DNA from: an uncultured bacterium
GTDB taxonomy: Bacteria > Spirochaetota > UBA4802 > UB4802
Length of the DNA stretch: 64,000 bases
Direction of reading: 5' to 3'
Assembly: GCA_937920495.1 (NCBI GenBank)
Contig: CALEUQ010000002.1
Location: forward strand, 59,984-123,983
Numbering within the stretch: position 1 is the first letter of the stretch; each line of letters opens with the position of its first letter. The notes beneath the pieces are model-generated. The model was not told where the DNA came from and made no database searches. It was given only the letters and a program-made list of their open reading frames with translations. A program made the position numbers and the translations under genes. Below are positions 37,401 through 46,137 of this stretch, one piece after another.

Positions 37401-37708
37401 TAAATGTCAGTGCCATCTTCAAAAATAACATAGATATATGAAAATCCGTAATCACTAAATCCACGGATTGTTTTTACTTTAGGTGCGCCCAATAATGCTG
37501 ACACAATGGGATACGTTATCTGGTCTTCAACTATCTGAGGGCTTCTGTCCCATTTAGTATAAATTATTACCTGTGTATCTGATAAATCAGGAATAGCATC
37601 AAGTGGAATGTTATATATAGCATACACTGAATAAAGCAATAAAAAAGATACAACAAACAGCACAAGAGCTTTATGATTAATTGAAAATGTAATAACCTTT
37701 TTTAGCAT
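34463..37708 (-). CDS. cusA: CusA/CzcA-type heavy-metal efflux RND pump
   Basis: 1081 residues, the usual length. Inner-membrane proton-driven pump of a tripartite system. Twelve membrane segments in two sets. Family features: [20 protein letters not shown] near the start, [42 protein letters not shown] in helix 4, and [21 protein letters not shown] in the second half, the form found in Cu/Ag pumps and not Co/Zn/Cd pumps. Between cusB (24 bp) and the exported accessory gene. Exact GCGATAGT octamer at 36750. Confidence 0.93.
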   Translation of the reverse strand: [1081 protein letters not shown]

Positions 37709-37732
37709 AATCGATAGTTATCACTTTATTGG

Positions 37733-39004
37733 TCAATGTGCATGGCCATCTTTCACATTACTGAAAACTGCCTTTAATTGCGATTCTGAATCAATAAGAA
37801 ATGAAGCCGGAGAAACAATTACATCACCTTTCTTAACACCCTTGAGTATTGAATAGTATCCGTTAGAGCTCAACACACCTATTACAACTTCCTTTGGCAT
37901 TAATGTCCCATCATTCATTTTGACAAATACATAATTTTTTGTACCTGTTTTGAAAACCGATTGTTCAGATACAGCTACATGTTTACCTGCAGAATATCGC
38001 AATACCAGTTCGGCATATAAACCCGGTTTAAGTTCCAGTTGGTAGTTATTCAGCAACACCCGTACCTTTACCGTACGTGTCTGTTCATTAACAAATGGAT
38101 AAATAAATTGCACGTATCCATCATATTCTTTATTACTCCACGAAGGTATTCTGCATACTGCTTTCATTCCTGTTTTAATAAACGGTAGATCTGGCTGATA
38201 GATATCACCAATTGCCCATACCGTTGTAAGATCTGTTAAAGTCATAAGAGTAACATCTGAGGATATTTTCTGTCCTTCATACACATTCTTTTCCGTAACA
38301 TACCCAGAATAAGGCGAATACAATTCCATTAGATGCGAAGGTTTTCGAGAATGTTTTATTTCTTCTACCTGGGCATCGGTTAATCCATATAATTTCAGTT
38401 TTTCTTCAGATGCACGTTTTAGAGTATACATTACATCACTGATATTATTATCATTGATGGTATCAATGGATTGCAATATTGATACATATTCATTCATTGC
38501 AGCATACAATTCAGGACTATAGAGTAGCATCAAAGGAGTTCCCCTGGCAACATATTGCCCTGTTTGATTTACATACAGTTTTTCAACCCATCCTGAAACT
38601 CTCATAGTTACTTTAAATACTTTCTTTTCATTTGACACAATATTAGCTGAAGTAATAATGTCTTTAGTAATTTCTTTTATTCCAACCGTTTCAAATGTAA
38701 TGCCAAGCATATCACTCTGCTTTTTGTTAAGATGAATTGAGGCATACTCTTTGGGCATTACATGATTTTTGTGTTCATTACTTTCAGGTGATTCGCTTAC
38801 CGGTACAAGATCCATGCCGCATATTGGACAACGTCCCGGTTTGTCAGAAATAATCTGTGGATGCATTGGACAGGTATACGTAACATTGTGTGTGCTTTTA
38901 TCAGTAATAGCATGGCGATAGTTATTTATAATAAAAACTGCTGCAGCAATGATAACTATGGCAACAATAAATATTACTATCCTTTTCACTGCATACCAGC
39001 CCAA
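37733..39004 (-). CDS. cusB: CusB-type periplasmic adaptor with heavy-metal-binding domain
   Basis: 423 residues. N-terminal membrane anchor or signal (about 7-27), then TYTCPMHPQIISDKPGRCPICGMDLVP at about 43-69, the heavy-metal-binding domain with CPMH and CPxCGM motifs. The barrel-sandwich and beta-barrel regions of membrane fusion proteins follow (VSGWVEKLYVNQTGQYVARGTPLMLLYSPEL; LMELYSPYSGYVTEKNVYEGQKI). It joins the RND pump to the outer-membrane channel and may pass metal to it. 3' part of cusC overlaps its start by 19 bp. Confidence 0.92.
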   Translation of the reverse strand: MGWYAVKRIVIFIVAIVIIAAAVFIINNYRHAITDKSTHNVTYTCPMHPQIISDKPGRCPICGMDLVPVSESPESNEHKNHVMPKEYASIHLNKKQSDMLGITFETVGIKEITKDIITSANIVSNEKKVFKVTMRVSGWVEKLYVNQTGQYVARGTPLMLLYSPELYAAMNEYVSILQSIDTINDNNISDVMYTLKRASEEKLKLYGLTDAQVEEIKHSRKPSHLMELYSPYSGYVTEKNVYEGQKISSDVTLMTLTDLTTVWAIGDIYQPDLPFIKTGMKAVCRIPSWSNKEYDGYVQFIYPFVNEQTRTVKVRVLLNNYQLELKPGLYAELVLRYSAGKHVAVSEQSVFKTGTKNYVFVKMNDGTLMPKEVVIGVLSSNGYYSILKGVKKGDVIVSPASFLIDSESQLKAVFSNVKDGHAH

Positions 39005-40272
39005 TCGAGTATTGTTGTGTCACCCTGCAAAAAATGCAAAAAAGAAATTGCTGCATAATATTCTTTTGCATCAACACGAAGTTGCTTCATATAATCCAGA
39101 CGCATGCGAATAGCATCTAGAATTTTCATGAATTCGATATTACCTGTTCTATAATATGCCAGATCAGTTTTTAGCATTGTATCAAGTTGTGGAATGATAC
39201 GATTGTTATAAAGTTCAGCCAACTGTTTCCATTTCTCAATATTCAGAGTTATTACATAAATAGCAGACTCTATATCGTTTTTTTTATCATTATACAAAGC
39301 CTGAGATTCGCCTTTCTTAATTTTCATTTCCTGGATTGCAGGCTTATTTTTACTCATAAACCACATGGGAATATTAAATGTTGCCATGATACTTATCATA
39401 TCATCACGGTTTTCTCCCTGCGGTGATTTTTCACGCTGCATATATGCAATACCAACTTCTACATCAGGATACAGATCTTTATGTTTCAGATTTATTTCTT
39501 CTTCATCAATTAAAAGCTGAAGCGATAGTAACTGCAATTCAGGATTATTATTAATAATTACATCGTGTAAAGAAGTATCAAATTGCTTCTGATTTTCTAT
39601 AGTAGTAAAATTGATATCTGTAATCTTGTATTGTATTACCCGGTTACTATCGCCAAGAAGAGATGCAATCTTCCTTTGCATTTCAGCAATTGTAGTATTA
39701 ACAGTAATTATCTCCTCATCAAGTTTTGTTAATTCCACACTTACTTTCAACACATCCGAAAGCATACCAATGCCAACAGTACTTCTTGATTTCTGAATAT
39801 CTAAAAGGAATGTTAAATATCTTTTTGTATCTTCAATAATTTTAATATATTCAGTTAAGTATGCTATTTCCAAATAATACGAACGTATAGTGTGCAAATA
39901 ATATGCCTGATACAGTCGGTACATCTCCAGCGCTTTTTTGTATTCAAGAATTGCTATTCGTTCCTTTGCTGATAATTTTCCATATAAAGGAATCATCTGA
40001 TATATACCAATTTCTTTACTTGTCATATCCGATTCTTTGAAAGACGGTTTAGTAACAGGAATATTGTTTACACCTAATTTGAGTTCAGGATCTGGTAATG
40101 AAGATGACTGAGGAATCCTCATTCTATATTGTCCAACCTGGTGTCGCAATGCTTTTAATTTGAAGTTTTCATTCAATACTATATTTTGGGCTTGAACAAA
40201 ATCTAATGTCTGCGACCAACCTTGATAAGAAAACAATATAATAAATAAAGTTATTATAAACGTAAAAAGCAT
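38986..40272 (-). CDS. cusC: TolC-family outer-membrane efflux channel (CusC-like)
   Basis: 428 residues. Signal peptide of about 20 residues ending WSQ. Long helices rich in Leu, Glu and Lys with two related halves, as in TolC (QNIVLNENFKLKALRHQVGQYRM; LLIDEEEINLKHKDLYPDVEVGIAYMQREK). First gene of the operon cusC-cusB-cusA-accessory. Two exact octamers, 39522 and 39646, lie inside on opposite strands. Confidence 0.9.
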   Translation of the reverse strand: MLFTFIITLFIILFSYQGWSQTLDFVQAQNIVLNENFKLKALRHQVGQYRMRIPQSSSLPDPELKLGVNNIPVTKPSFKESDMTSKEIGIYQMIPLYGKLSAKERIAILEYKKALEMYRLYQAYYLHTIRSYYLEIAYLTEYIKIIEDTKRYLTFLLDIQKSRSTVGIGMLSDVLKVSVELTKLDEEIITVNTTIAEMQRKIASLLGDSNRVIQYKITDINFTTIENQKQFDTSLHDVIINNNPELQLLSLQLLIDEEEINLKHKDLYPDVEVGIAYMQREKSPQGENRDDMISIMATFNIPMWFMSKNKPAIQEMKIKKGESQALYNDKKNDIESAIYVITLNIEKWKQLAELYNNRIIPQLDTMLKTDLAYYRTGNIEFMKILDAIRMRLDYMKQLRVDAKEYYAAISFLHFLQGDTTILDWAGMQ

Positions 40273-40327
40273 ACTATCACTTTATATACCTTGACTATCA
40301 TTTACCATTTTTAACATCCAACGTGCT

Positions 40328-40358
40328 AATATACTACTATATTAGTAGCATATATCAA
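40328..40358 (-). promoter_or_regulatory. Cus operon promoter with long spacer and dyad (MerR-like)
   Basis: On the minus strand TTGATA (40358-40353), a 19-bp spacer and TATATT (40333-40328). A perfect dyad CTACTA-TAT-TAGTAG (40334-40348) fills the spacer. A 19-bp spacer with a central dyad is how MerR-family metal sensors such as CueR control promoters, though this dyad sequence is not the CueR one. Start point near 40321, about 50 bp before the cusC ATG. Confidence 0.45.
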
Positions 40359-40375
40359 GTATGAAAAAAAATCAA

Positions 40376-40517
40376 ATAAAATTTTATCACTAATAATTAC
40401 TTAAAAATATTTTGTAAATAAAACGGTGTACGCACCGCCGCCGAAGGCGGCAGGGGTGTACAATATGTTTATTATGTTCACATATTTTATTTTAAGGAAT
40501 AAATCATGAAATTTTAT
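40376..40517 (+). mobile_element. Palindromic non-autonomous element, copy 3, with 12-bp direct repeats
   Basis: Element body 40388-40505 (118 bp). It begins CACTAATAATTACTTAAAAA and ends, on the other strand, GATTTATTCCTTAAAAT. The core has a G+C-rich hairpin (CACCGCCGCC ... GGCGGCAGGGGTG). Flanks ATAAAATTTTAT (40376-40387) and ATGAAATTTTAT (40506-40517) agree in 11 of 12 bases, a target-site duplication. It lies just upstream of the cus promoter. Confidence 0.85.
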
Positions 40518-40649
40518 CATTTTTCTATAAAATTAATTATTCCAATATGCAATGCTCATTTATTCATAAAAAAATAAATGTTTCTATACTATCGTAAGGA
40601 TGCAGTGCCATTATACCGTAAAAATATACATTATTCTTACCGTTTTTTG

Positions 40650-40679
40650 TTGACAAATATATGCACACCAGGCTATTCA
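40650..40679 (+). promoter_or_regulatory. Probable gatB promoter
   Basis: TTGACA at 40650-40655 and TATTCA at 40674-40679 with an 18-bp spacer. The intergenic stretch 40518-40723 otherwise shows nothing definite. Confidence 0.45.
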
Positions 40680-40723
40680 AAAGAAATGATTCAATCTAAA
40701 TATAAGTGATGCATGGTGTGTAT

Positions 40724-42157
40724 ATGGAATTTGATGTAGTTATTGGCCTTGAAGTGCATGTACAGCTGAATACACAATCAAAGATATTTTGTTCCTGTTC
40801 AACTCAATTTGGATCTCAGGCAAATACACAAGTGTGCCCCGTTTGTTTGGGGCTTCCTGGCGTTTTGCCAGTATTAAATAAGGAAGTATTAAAAAAAGCA
40901 ATACAGGCAGGACTTGCGTTAAATTGCAAGATTGCATCATACAGTAAATTTGACCGCAAAAACTATTTTTACCCTGATCTCCCCAAAGCGTATCAGATTT
41001 CACAGTATGATAAGCCAATTTGTTATGATGGTTATATTGAGATAGCAATCAGAGAAGGCATTAAAAAAATCGGGATAACACGCTTGCATATGGAAGAAGA
41101 TGCCGGGAAGAATATACATAGTGAAGACTCCGATGAAAAAGTGTCATATGTAGATTTCAACAGAACAGGTGTTCCGTTAATAGAGATAGTATCTGAACCA
41201 GACATAAATACCCCTGATGAAGCGTATCAGTATCTGCAAAACCTGCGTTCAATACTGAAATATATTGAAGTATCTGACTGTAATATGGAAGAAGGAAGCC
41301 TGCGATGTGATGTGAACGTATCGTTGAAGCCAAAAGGTTCTACAACATTTGGGCAGAAAGTTGAAATAAAAAACTTAAACAGCTTCCGCTCGGTTAAATT
41401 AGCCCTTGAATATGAGATTGAACGACAGCAAAAGATGTTACTGGAAGGCGAAAAGATAATCCAGGAAACCCGTTTATGGGATGCTGATAGAAATATAACA
41501 TTTTCCATGCGGTCAAAAGAAGAGGCTCACGATTATCGCTATTTCCCTGAACCAGATTTGCCCCCAATTGAAATATCTGAAGAATTTATTACACAATTAA
41601 AAAATGAATTGCCTGAATTACCGCACGAAAAACGTATACGATTTATGCAACAATATGGATTGCCTGAATATGATGCACAGGTGTTGACTTCCACAAAGCA
41701 ATTAGCATCGTATTATGAAGCTGTTGTTGCGGATGGTGCACAGCCAAAAAAAGCATCTAACTGGATAATGAGTGAGGTTCTTGCAAAGATCGATGATCCG
41801 GAAACTATCAACTCATTTATTGTAAAACCAGAGCAACTTTCTGAATTGTTAAAACGAATAGATGATGCAACCATAAGCGGCAAAATAGCTAAAACTGTTT
41901 TTGAAGAAATGCTTGAAACCGGAAAAAATCCTGATACAATAATTAATGAAAAAGGATTGCGTCAGGTTACTGATACAGGCGCAATCGAATCCATTATTGA
42001 TGAAGTCATTAAGAATAATCCCAAATCAGTTGAAGATTATAAAAGCGGTAAGGATAAAGCGTTGAAATTTCTTATTGGTCAGGTTATGAAAGAATCAAAA
42101 GGCAAAGCAAATCCACAAATGGTTAATGATATACTTATTAAAAAATTATCACACTGA
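40724..42157 (+). CDS. gatB: Asp/Glu-tRNA amidotransferase subunit B
   Basis: 477 residues from ATG 40724, where homologues start (EFDVVIGLEVHVQLNT); GTG 40706 and ATG 40709 in frame add a few residues. It is the kinase/ammonia-transfer subunit of GatCAB, which converts Glu-tRNA(Gln) or Asp-tRNA(Asn) to the amides. Zinc site cysteines FCSCS and CPVCLGLPGVLP; the catalytic cradle MEEDAGKN, YVDFNRTGVPLIEIVSEPD, MEEGSLRCDVNVS; C-terminal YqeY-like tail. gatA and gatC are not in the window. Followed by purC after 50 bp. Confidence 0.96.
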   Translation: MEFDVVIGLEVHVQLNTQSKIFCSCSTQFGSQANTQVCPVCLGLPGVLPVLNKEVLKKAIQAGLALNCKIASYSKFDRKNYFYPDLPKAYQISQYDKPICYDGYIEIAIREGIKKIGITRLHMEEDAGKNIHSEDSDEKVSYVDFNRTGVPLIEIVSEPDINTPDEAYQYLQNLRSILKYIEVSDCNMEEGSLRCDVNVSLKPKGSTTFGQKVEIKNLNSFRSVKLALEYEIERQQKMLLEGEKIIQETRLWDADRNITFSMRSKEEAHDYRYFPEPDLPPIEISEEFITQLKNELPELPHEKRIRFMQQYGLPEYDAQVLTSTKQLASYYEAVVADGAQPKKASNWIMSEVLAKIDDPETINSFIVKPEQLSELLKRIDDATISGKIAKTVFEEMLETGKNPDTIINEKGLRQVTDTGAIESIIDEVIKNNPKSVEDYKSGKDKALKFLIGQVMKESKGKANPQMVNDILIKKLSH

Positions 42158-42207
42158 TGGCTGATACTATGTACTATCGCCAAATACACTATTAGAAAGG
42201 AAACAAA

Positions 42208-43092
42208 ATGGAAGCGGTAATTACTACAAAAGTCCCTGGTGCACGAAAGCTTTTTTCAGGTAAGGTACGGGATGTGTATAAAGTTGATGATGAACATCTG
42301 ATCATCGTCTCAACCGACAGGATATCGGCTTTTGATTGGGTGTTCCCAAACGGTATTCCCGGTAAAGGTATTATTTTAAATACAATATCCAACTTATGGT
42401 TTAAGAATATAAAAATTATTAATAACCACATTGTTGAAACTAATTATAAAAATTTTCCAAAACCATTCTGCGATTATCCTGAATTTTTCAAAGACAGGGC
42501 CGTACTGGTTAAAAAAGCAAAGCGTATTGATTTTGAATGCGTAGCACGCGGCTATATCATTGGTAGCGGCTGGAAAGATTATCAGAATACCGGAAAAGTG
42601 TGTGGTATTGAACTGCCTAAAGGATTGCAATTGGCCAGTGAATTGCCTTACCCTATTTTTACCCCGGCTACAAAAGCTGACACCGGTCATGATGAGAACA
42701 TAACCATTGAAGAGATGAAGAAAGCTCTTGGAAGTGATATCGCTGAAAAGTTGGCTCAGGTAAGTCTGGATTTATATGATTTTGCACGCGAAAAAATGAA
42801 AAAAGCGGGTATACTCTTAGCCGATACTAAGTTTGAATTTGGCTTTTCAGATAAAGAGATTATTCTGATTGACGAAGTTTTAACACCTGACAGTTCCAGA
42901 TTCTGGGATGCAGCATTATATAAACCTGGAATTTCACCTGTTAGCCTTGACAAACAATTTATCCGTGATTATTTAGAAACTACCACATGGGATAAAAATT
43001 CGCCCCCACCTCCTCTACCGGATGAGATTATCCAGAAAACTAAAGAAAAATATGAGGAAATTTTACAAAGAATTAAGCAAATTTTGGATTAA
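42208..43092 (+). CDS. purC: SAICAR synthetase
   Basis: 294 residues. It joins CAIR and aspartate in purine synthesis. SGKVRDVYKVDDEHLIIVSTDRISAFDWVFPNGIPGKG at the start, ECVARGYIIGSGWKDYQ, TPATKADTGHDENI, and IDEVLTPDSSRFWDA are the ATP- and substrate-binding signatures. It is the long form (about 290-300 residues) found also in yeast and several bacteria. Ribosome site AAAGGAAA before ATG. 50 bp after gatB, perhaps co-transcribed. An exact octamer lies in the gatB-purC gap (42173). Confidence 0.95.
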   Translation: MEAVITTKVPGARKLFSGKVRDVYKVDDEHLIIVSTDRISAFDWVFPNGIPGKGIILNTISNLWFKNIKIINNHIVETNYKNFPKPFCDYPEFFKDRAVLVKKAKRIDFECVARGYIIGSGWKDYQNTGKVCGIELPKGLQLASELPYPIFTPATKADTGHDENITIEEMKKALGSDIAEKLAQVSLDLYDFAREKMKKAGILLADTKFEFGFSDKEIILIDEVLTPDSSRFWDAALYKPGISPVSLDKQFIRDYLETTTWDKNSPPPPLPDEIIQKTKEKYEEILQRIKQILD

Positions 43093-43187
43093 ATATTTCT
43101 TTTTTGAATTGTATTAATCCATAAAGATTTGTATATTTGCGTCCGATACTAATATTGCCAATGCGTTTATAATCGAGGGGGGATTAC

Positions 43188-43622
43188 ATGGCTTTACCAA
43201 ATAGAAATCCGTATGATCAGTATAAACATACAGAAATAAATACCGCCAATCAGGGTAAATTAATCGTAATGCTGTATGATGGTGCCATCAAATTTTGCAA
43301 TATTGCTATAGAAAATATGCATCCCAAAACCTACGATATTGCCAATAACAACATCCTGAAAGCTCAAGATATTATTAACGAGCTAATTTTAGCGCTAAAC
43401 ATGAATGAAGGTGGCGATGTTGCACGAAATCTTTTTAACCTGTATATTTTTTTCAAAAAACAGCTTTTAGAAGCAAATATCCAGAAAAACGCTGATATAT
43501 TAAAAAATGTTGTTAAATTATTAAGAGAGTTACGTGATGCGTGGGATAAAATTTCTACTAAAGAAACTCCTTCGGACAGGGTTGCAACAGCATCCAAAGG
43601 TTCCTTCTCAATTGAGGGATGA
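43188..43622 (+). CDS. fliS: Flagellin export chaperone FliS
   Basis: 144 residues. It binds the C-terminus of flagellin and keeps it from polymerising before export. NPYDQYKHTEINTANQGKLIVMLYDGAIKFCNIA is the conserved helix 1; NMNEGGDVARNLFNLYIFFKKQLLEANIQKN and VVKLLRELRDAWDKI are the other helices. A strong AGGGGGG stands 9 bp before ATG 43188. Its 3' end overlaps the next gene. No other flagellar gene is visible in the window. Confidence 0.93.
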   Translation: MALPNRNPYDQYKHTEINTANQGKLIVMLYDGAIKFCNIAIENMHPKTYDIANNNILKAQDIINELILALNMNEGGDVARNLFNLYIFFKKQLLEANIQKNADILKNVVKLLRELRDAWDKISTKETPSDRVATASKGSFSIEG

Positions 43623-44064
43623 TATTACATCTCTTCTTAATAATTTATCAGATTTACTGTTAACCAAGCAAATACTTTTGAAAAAGTTTGAGGTAAATCT
43701 TCAAACAATACAGATAAATTTGATAAATGAAAATGAAGAGGCGATAGTTACTATTATATCATCAAATAATGAAATTATTGAAGACATCTCTCTTTGCAAT
43801 TATACTATTGCCAATTGTATAAATGAAATAACATCAAAAGTTGGCATTGAATACACCAGATTTGAAGAATTTCTTGGGAAAATTAATAATCCAGTAACCA
43901 ACATCATCTCTGACACAATAAAGAATATAAACTCATGTATTACGCATATATACAACCTTAACCAGACACTTATTATTTTACTTTCCAATCATGAAGAATC
44001 AATAATCAGAAATATCAATGAAATAAATAAAATAATCGAATTACAGACACAACTTGCATATTAG
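43612..44064 (+). CDS. Small helical protein after fliS, possible FlgN/FliT-like chaperone
   Basis: 150 residues if the start is TTG 43612, which has AAAGG 11 bp upstream and overlaps the fliS end by 11 bp; the in-frame ATG at 43534 would need a 89-bp overlap. The product is wholly alpha-helical with heptad-like Leu/Ile/Asn pattern (LLNNLSDLLLTKQILLKKFEVNLQTI...), the style of FlgN/FliT export chaperones, and the place after fliS is where FliT is often found. No diagnostic motif, so the call is by context. Exact octamer at 43741. Confidence 0.6.
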   Translation: MRDDITSLLNNLSDLLLTKQILLKKFEVNLQTIQINLINENEEAIVTIISSNNEIIEDISLCNYTIANCINEITSKVGIEYTRFEEFLGKINNPVTNIISDTIKNINSCITHIYNLNQTLIILLSNHEESIIRNINEINKIIELQTQLAY

Positions 44065-44985
44065 TTATATCTCATCTGGTTTAACCTCCCGCAACATCTT
44101 TTCACGCAACTTTAACATTTTTTCATAATCAAAATAGTATTTCTTTGATTCATAAATTTTGTTAAATTTTGCTTTATATTTTTTTGAATCAAAATAATCT
44201 TTCATTCGCTTAGATACTGGAAAAATTTGTTCAGATGGATCATACACCTGTGGGGTATTGGTAGTCTTATCGATAATTGTGCCAGTTATCATACCCCATG
44301 ACATATCTGCAAGGGAGTAACCTTTAATGTCTCGCAGAATAGCTCTTAAAATTGCCTCATGGCTTGGATTAAAAAATTTGAATTTTCTTGAGTACATTAC
44401 TGCACCATGAAAATGGTCGGGTACATCCATAAAGCCATCTTTCACAACCTGTTCACCAACAATATACATTAATTCCATCATATAATTTAAACTTCCCAGT
44501 CCCGGTTTTGATTGGCCTGGCAATTGCGGTTTGGTTGGATCAAATGTTGAATTAGGGTTTTGAGCAGAAAGCCATTCAATTACAACCATATCTAATGATA
44601 CCGGCGCATCAAATTCTTCACAGAACCTTTTCTGTGGCATAAAACGCGATTCAGAAACGCGTAAATCTATTAAGAGATGGTCGTGATCCATCTTTTCATA
44701 GTATATTTTTAAATAATGTATTTGTGCATCATCTTTATCTATATCAATTTTTATATTATCAAATCCCATTTTCAAAAGATGGCTAACCAGACCAACTTTT
44801 TCAATCATTCTGTAAAGAGTATCTGCATCTAACCTGTTCAAAAATAAATTTTTATTTTGACTGCTCAATGCAAAATATCCAAAACTACCTTCAAGATCAA
44901 GTGATCCAAAATTTTCTGAAAGTGTTTTTCCGGAATCTATCGGTTCAAAATATTTTAATACAGATTTTTTTTTAGGCTTTTTCAC
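44065..44985 (-). CDS. Conserved-looking hypothetical protein
   Basis: 306 residues, soluble, basic at both ends (MKKPKKKSVLKYFEPID; KMLKLREKMLREVKPDEI). No signal peptide or membrane helix. There is a probable alpha/beta region with HYLKIYYEKMDHDHLLIDLRVSESRF and SLDMVVIEWLSAQNP, faintly like an acetyltransferase or nuclease fold, but I do not recognise it. It starts 19 bp after the gene at 45005 and converges on the flagellar gene with no gap (44064/44065). Confidence 0.6.
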   Translation of the reverse strand: MKKPKKKSVLKYFEPIDSGKTLSENFGSLDLEGSFGYFALSSQNKNLFLNRLDADTLYRMIEKVGLVSHLLKMGFDNIKIDIDKDDAQIHYLKIYYEKMDHDHLLIDLRVSESRFMPQKRFCEEFDAPVSLDMVVIEWLSAQNPNSTFDPTKPQLPGQSKPGLGSLNYMMELMYIVGEQVVKDGFMDVPDHFHGAVMYSRKFKFFNPSHEAILRAILRDIKGYSLADMSWGMITGTIIDKTTNTPQVYDPSEQIFPVSKRMKDYFDSKKYKAKFNKIYESKKYYFDYEKMLKLREKMLREVKPDEI

Positions 44986-45004
44986 TCACATGTTCTCCTT
45001 TCAT

Positions 45005-45862
45005 TTATTCTGACCACCTATCTGAATTATATACCATCTTAACCTGCAACAAAAAATGTTCGATATTTCTTACGTCAATTATTGGCACAACCATCATCCG
45101 TGCAAATTTATCATATTCCCTGACCTGCAATAAGGCTTTTCTGTAATCATCATTCAATGTTTCACCAATAATGATAAGCCGTGCATTAGATTGTTGATAA
45201 AATTTTAAAAGGTCCTTTGGATCATTTACGGTATACACATCTTCTGTGGGAAGAAAATCAGGTGAAATTTCAATCTTGCTATCTTTTTTACGTGTAACTA
45301 TCGCACTTACAAGATCCGTATTTTTTTTAAATCTTTCAATATAACTTGTTTCAGCATGCGGTTGAAGATTGACAAAAATGATTATGCCATTTTCTGAATT
45401 ACGATAGTATATACGCTTATTTCGGTCAAGGAGGCGCTTCATCTGATTCCATTTTTTATAATCTATTACATCATTATGTCTGAAAACCGTAATTCTTTTA
45501 CCTGTATGCTGATCGTAAGAATATATATCACCAATACATATTAGATATCGCTTTCGTTTGGTTAAAGTGCTTACTCTGTCTAATGTCTCAAGTTTACGAT
45601 CAAAAGTAATAAAATCAGCAGACGCATAAGGAACTCGATATTCTGCAGGATATAATGATGATAATACGCTATATACTATTTCATCATATTTAATGTCAAT
45701 TGCCTCAATACCAGCCTGTTCAAACCTGTAAATATCATCAATAAATATCTGATCTGATTCATAATAGGTTTTGCCCTTCACTGTGTAGCTTTGTAAAAAT
45801 TTACAAACGCATGCGGGATTATTTTCCAATACTTTTTTTATTTGTTCAGTTTTTACCAGCAT
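45005..45862 (-). CDS. Hypothetical protein, possible degenerate receiver-like C-terminus
   Basis: 285 residues, soluble. The first half (VKTEQIKKVLENNPACVCKFLQSYTVKGKTYYESDQIFI) is of unknown fold. In the last 70 residues NDPKDLLKFYQQSNARLIIIGETLNDDYRKALLQVREYDKFARMMVVPIID has the strand-helix order of a response regulator receiver, but without the acidic phosphorylation residues. Same strand and 19 bp upstream of the gene at 44065, so likely a functional pair. Exact octamer at 45297. Confidence 0.58.
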   Translation of the reverse strand: MLVKTEQIKKVLENNPACVCKFLQSYTVKGKTYYESDQIFIDDIYRFEQAGIEAIDIKYDEIVYSVLSSLYPAEYRVPYASADFITFDRKLETLDRVSTLTKRKRYLICIGDIYSYDQHTGKRITVFRHNDVIDYKKWNQMKRLLDRNKRIYYRNSENGIIIFVNLQPHAETSYIERFKKNTDLVSAIVTRKKDSKIEISPDFLPTEDVYTVNDPKDLLKFYQQSNARLIIIGETLNDDYRKALLQVREYDKFARMMVVPIIDVRNIEHFLLQVKMVYNSDRWSE

Positions 45863-46028
45863 TTTTTTAATCTAACATAATTACTTTTTAAACATTAGTC
45901 AAATCAATATTATGATATTGCTATGAATATTATATTAAAATAAGTATAAAAAGTAAATACTCTTTTATTCAAGTATATTTTATCTATTCACTTAAAATTT
46001 AATTGTATTGATTTAATAAATCAAAAAA

Positions 46029-46137
46029 TTATTCCCAAATATAAAATTATTAATAAATACTTAAATAATATCTATACCGATGCTGGAAACATCGGGACCA
46101 TACACTTTATTATTTTCAATTTTTCAGGACCACGTTA
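46029..46137. repeat. Possible strongly decayed element copy with small hairpin
   Basis: ATTCCC, ATTAATAAA, ACACTTTATTATTTTCA appear in the order and about the distances seen in the palindromic elements, and the middle has a CCGATG / CATCGG hairpin (46077-46095). Similarity is low; the rest of 45863-46137 is plain A+T-rich sequence. Confidence 0.3.

Noticed and set aside
34463..40272. Cus operon as a recently gained resistance island
   Set aside because: Base composition and octamer content are like the surroundings, and there are no transposase or integrase genes; only a small palindromic element lies upstream.
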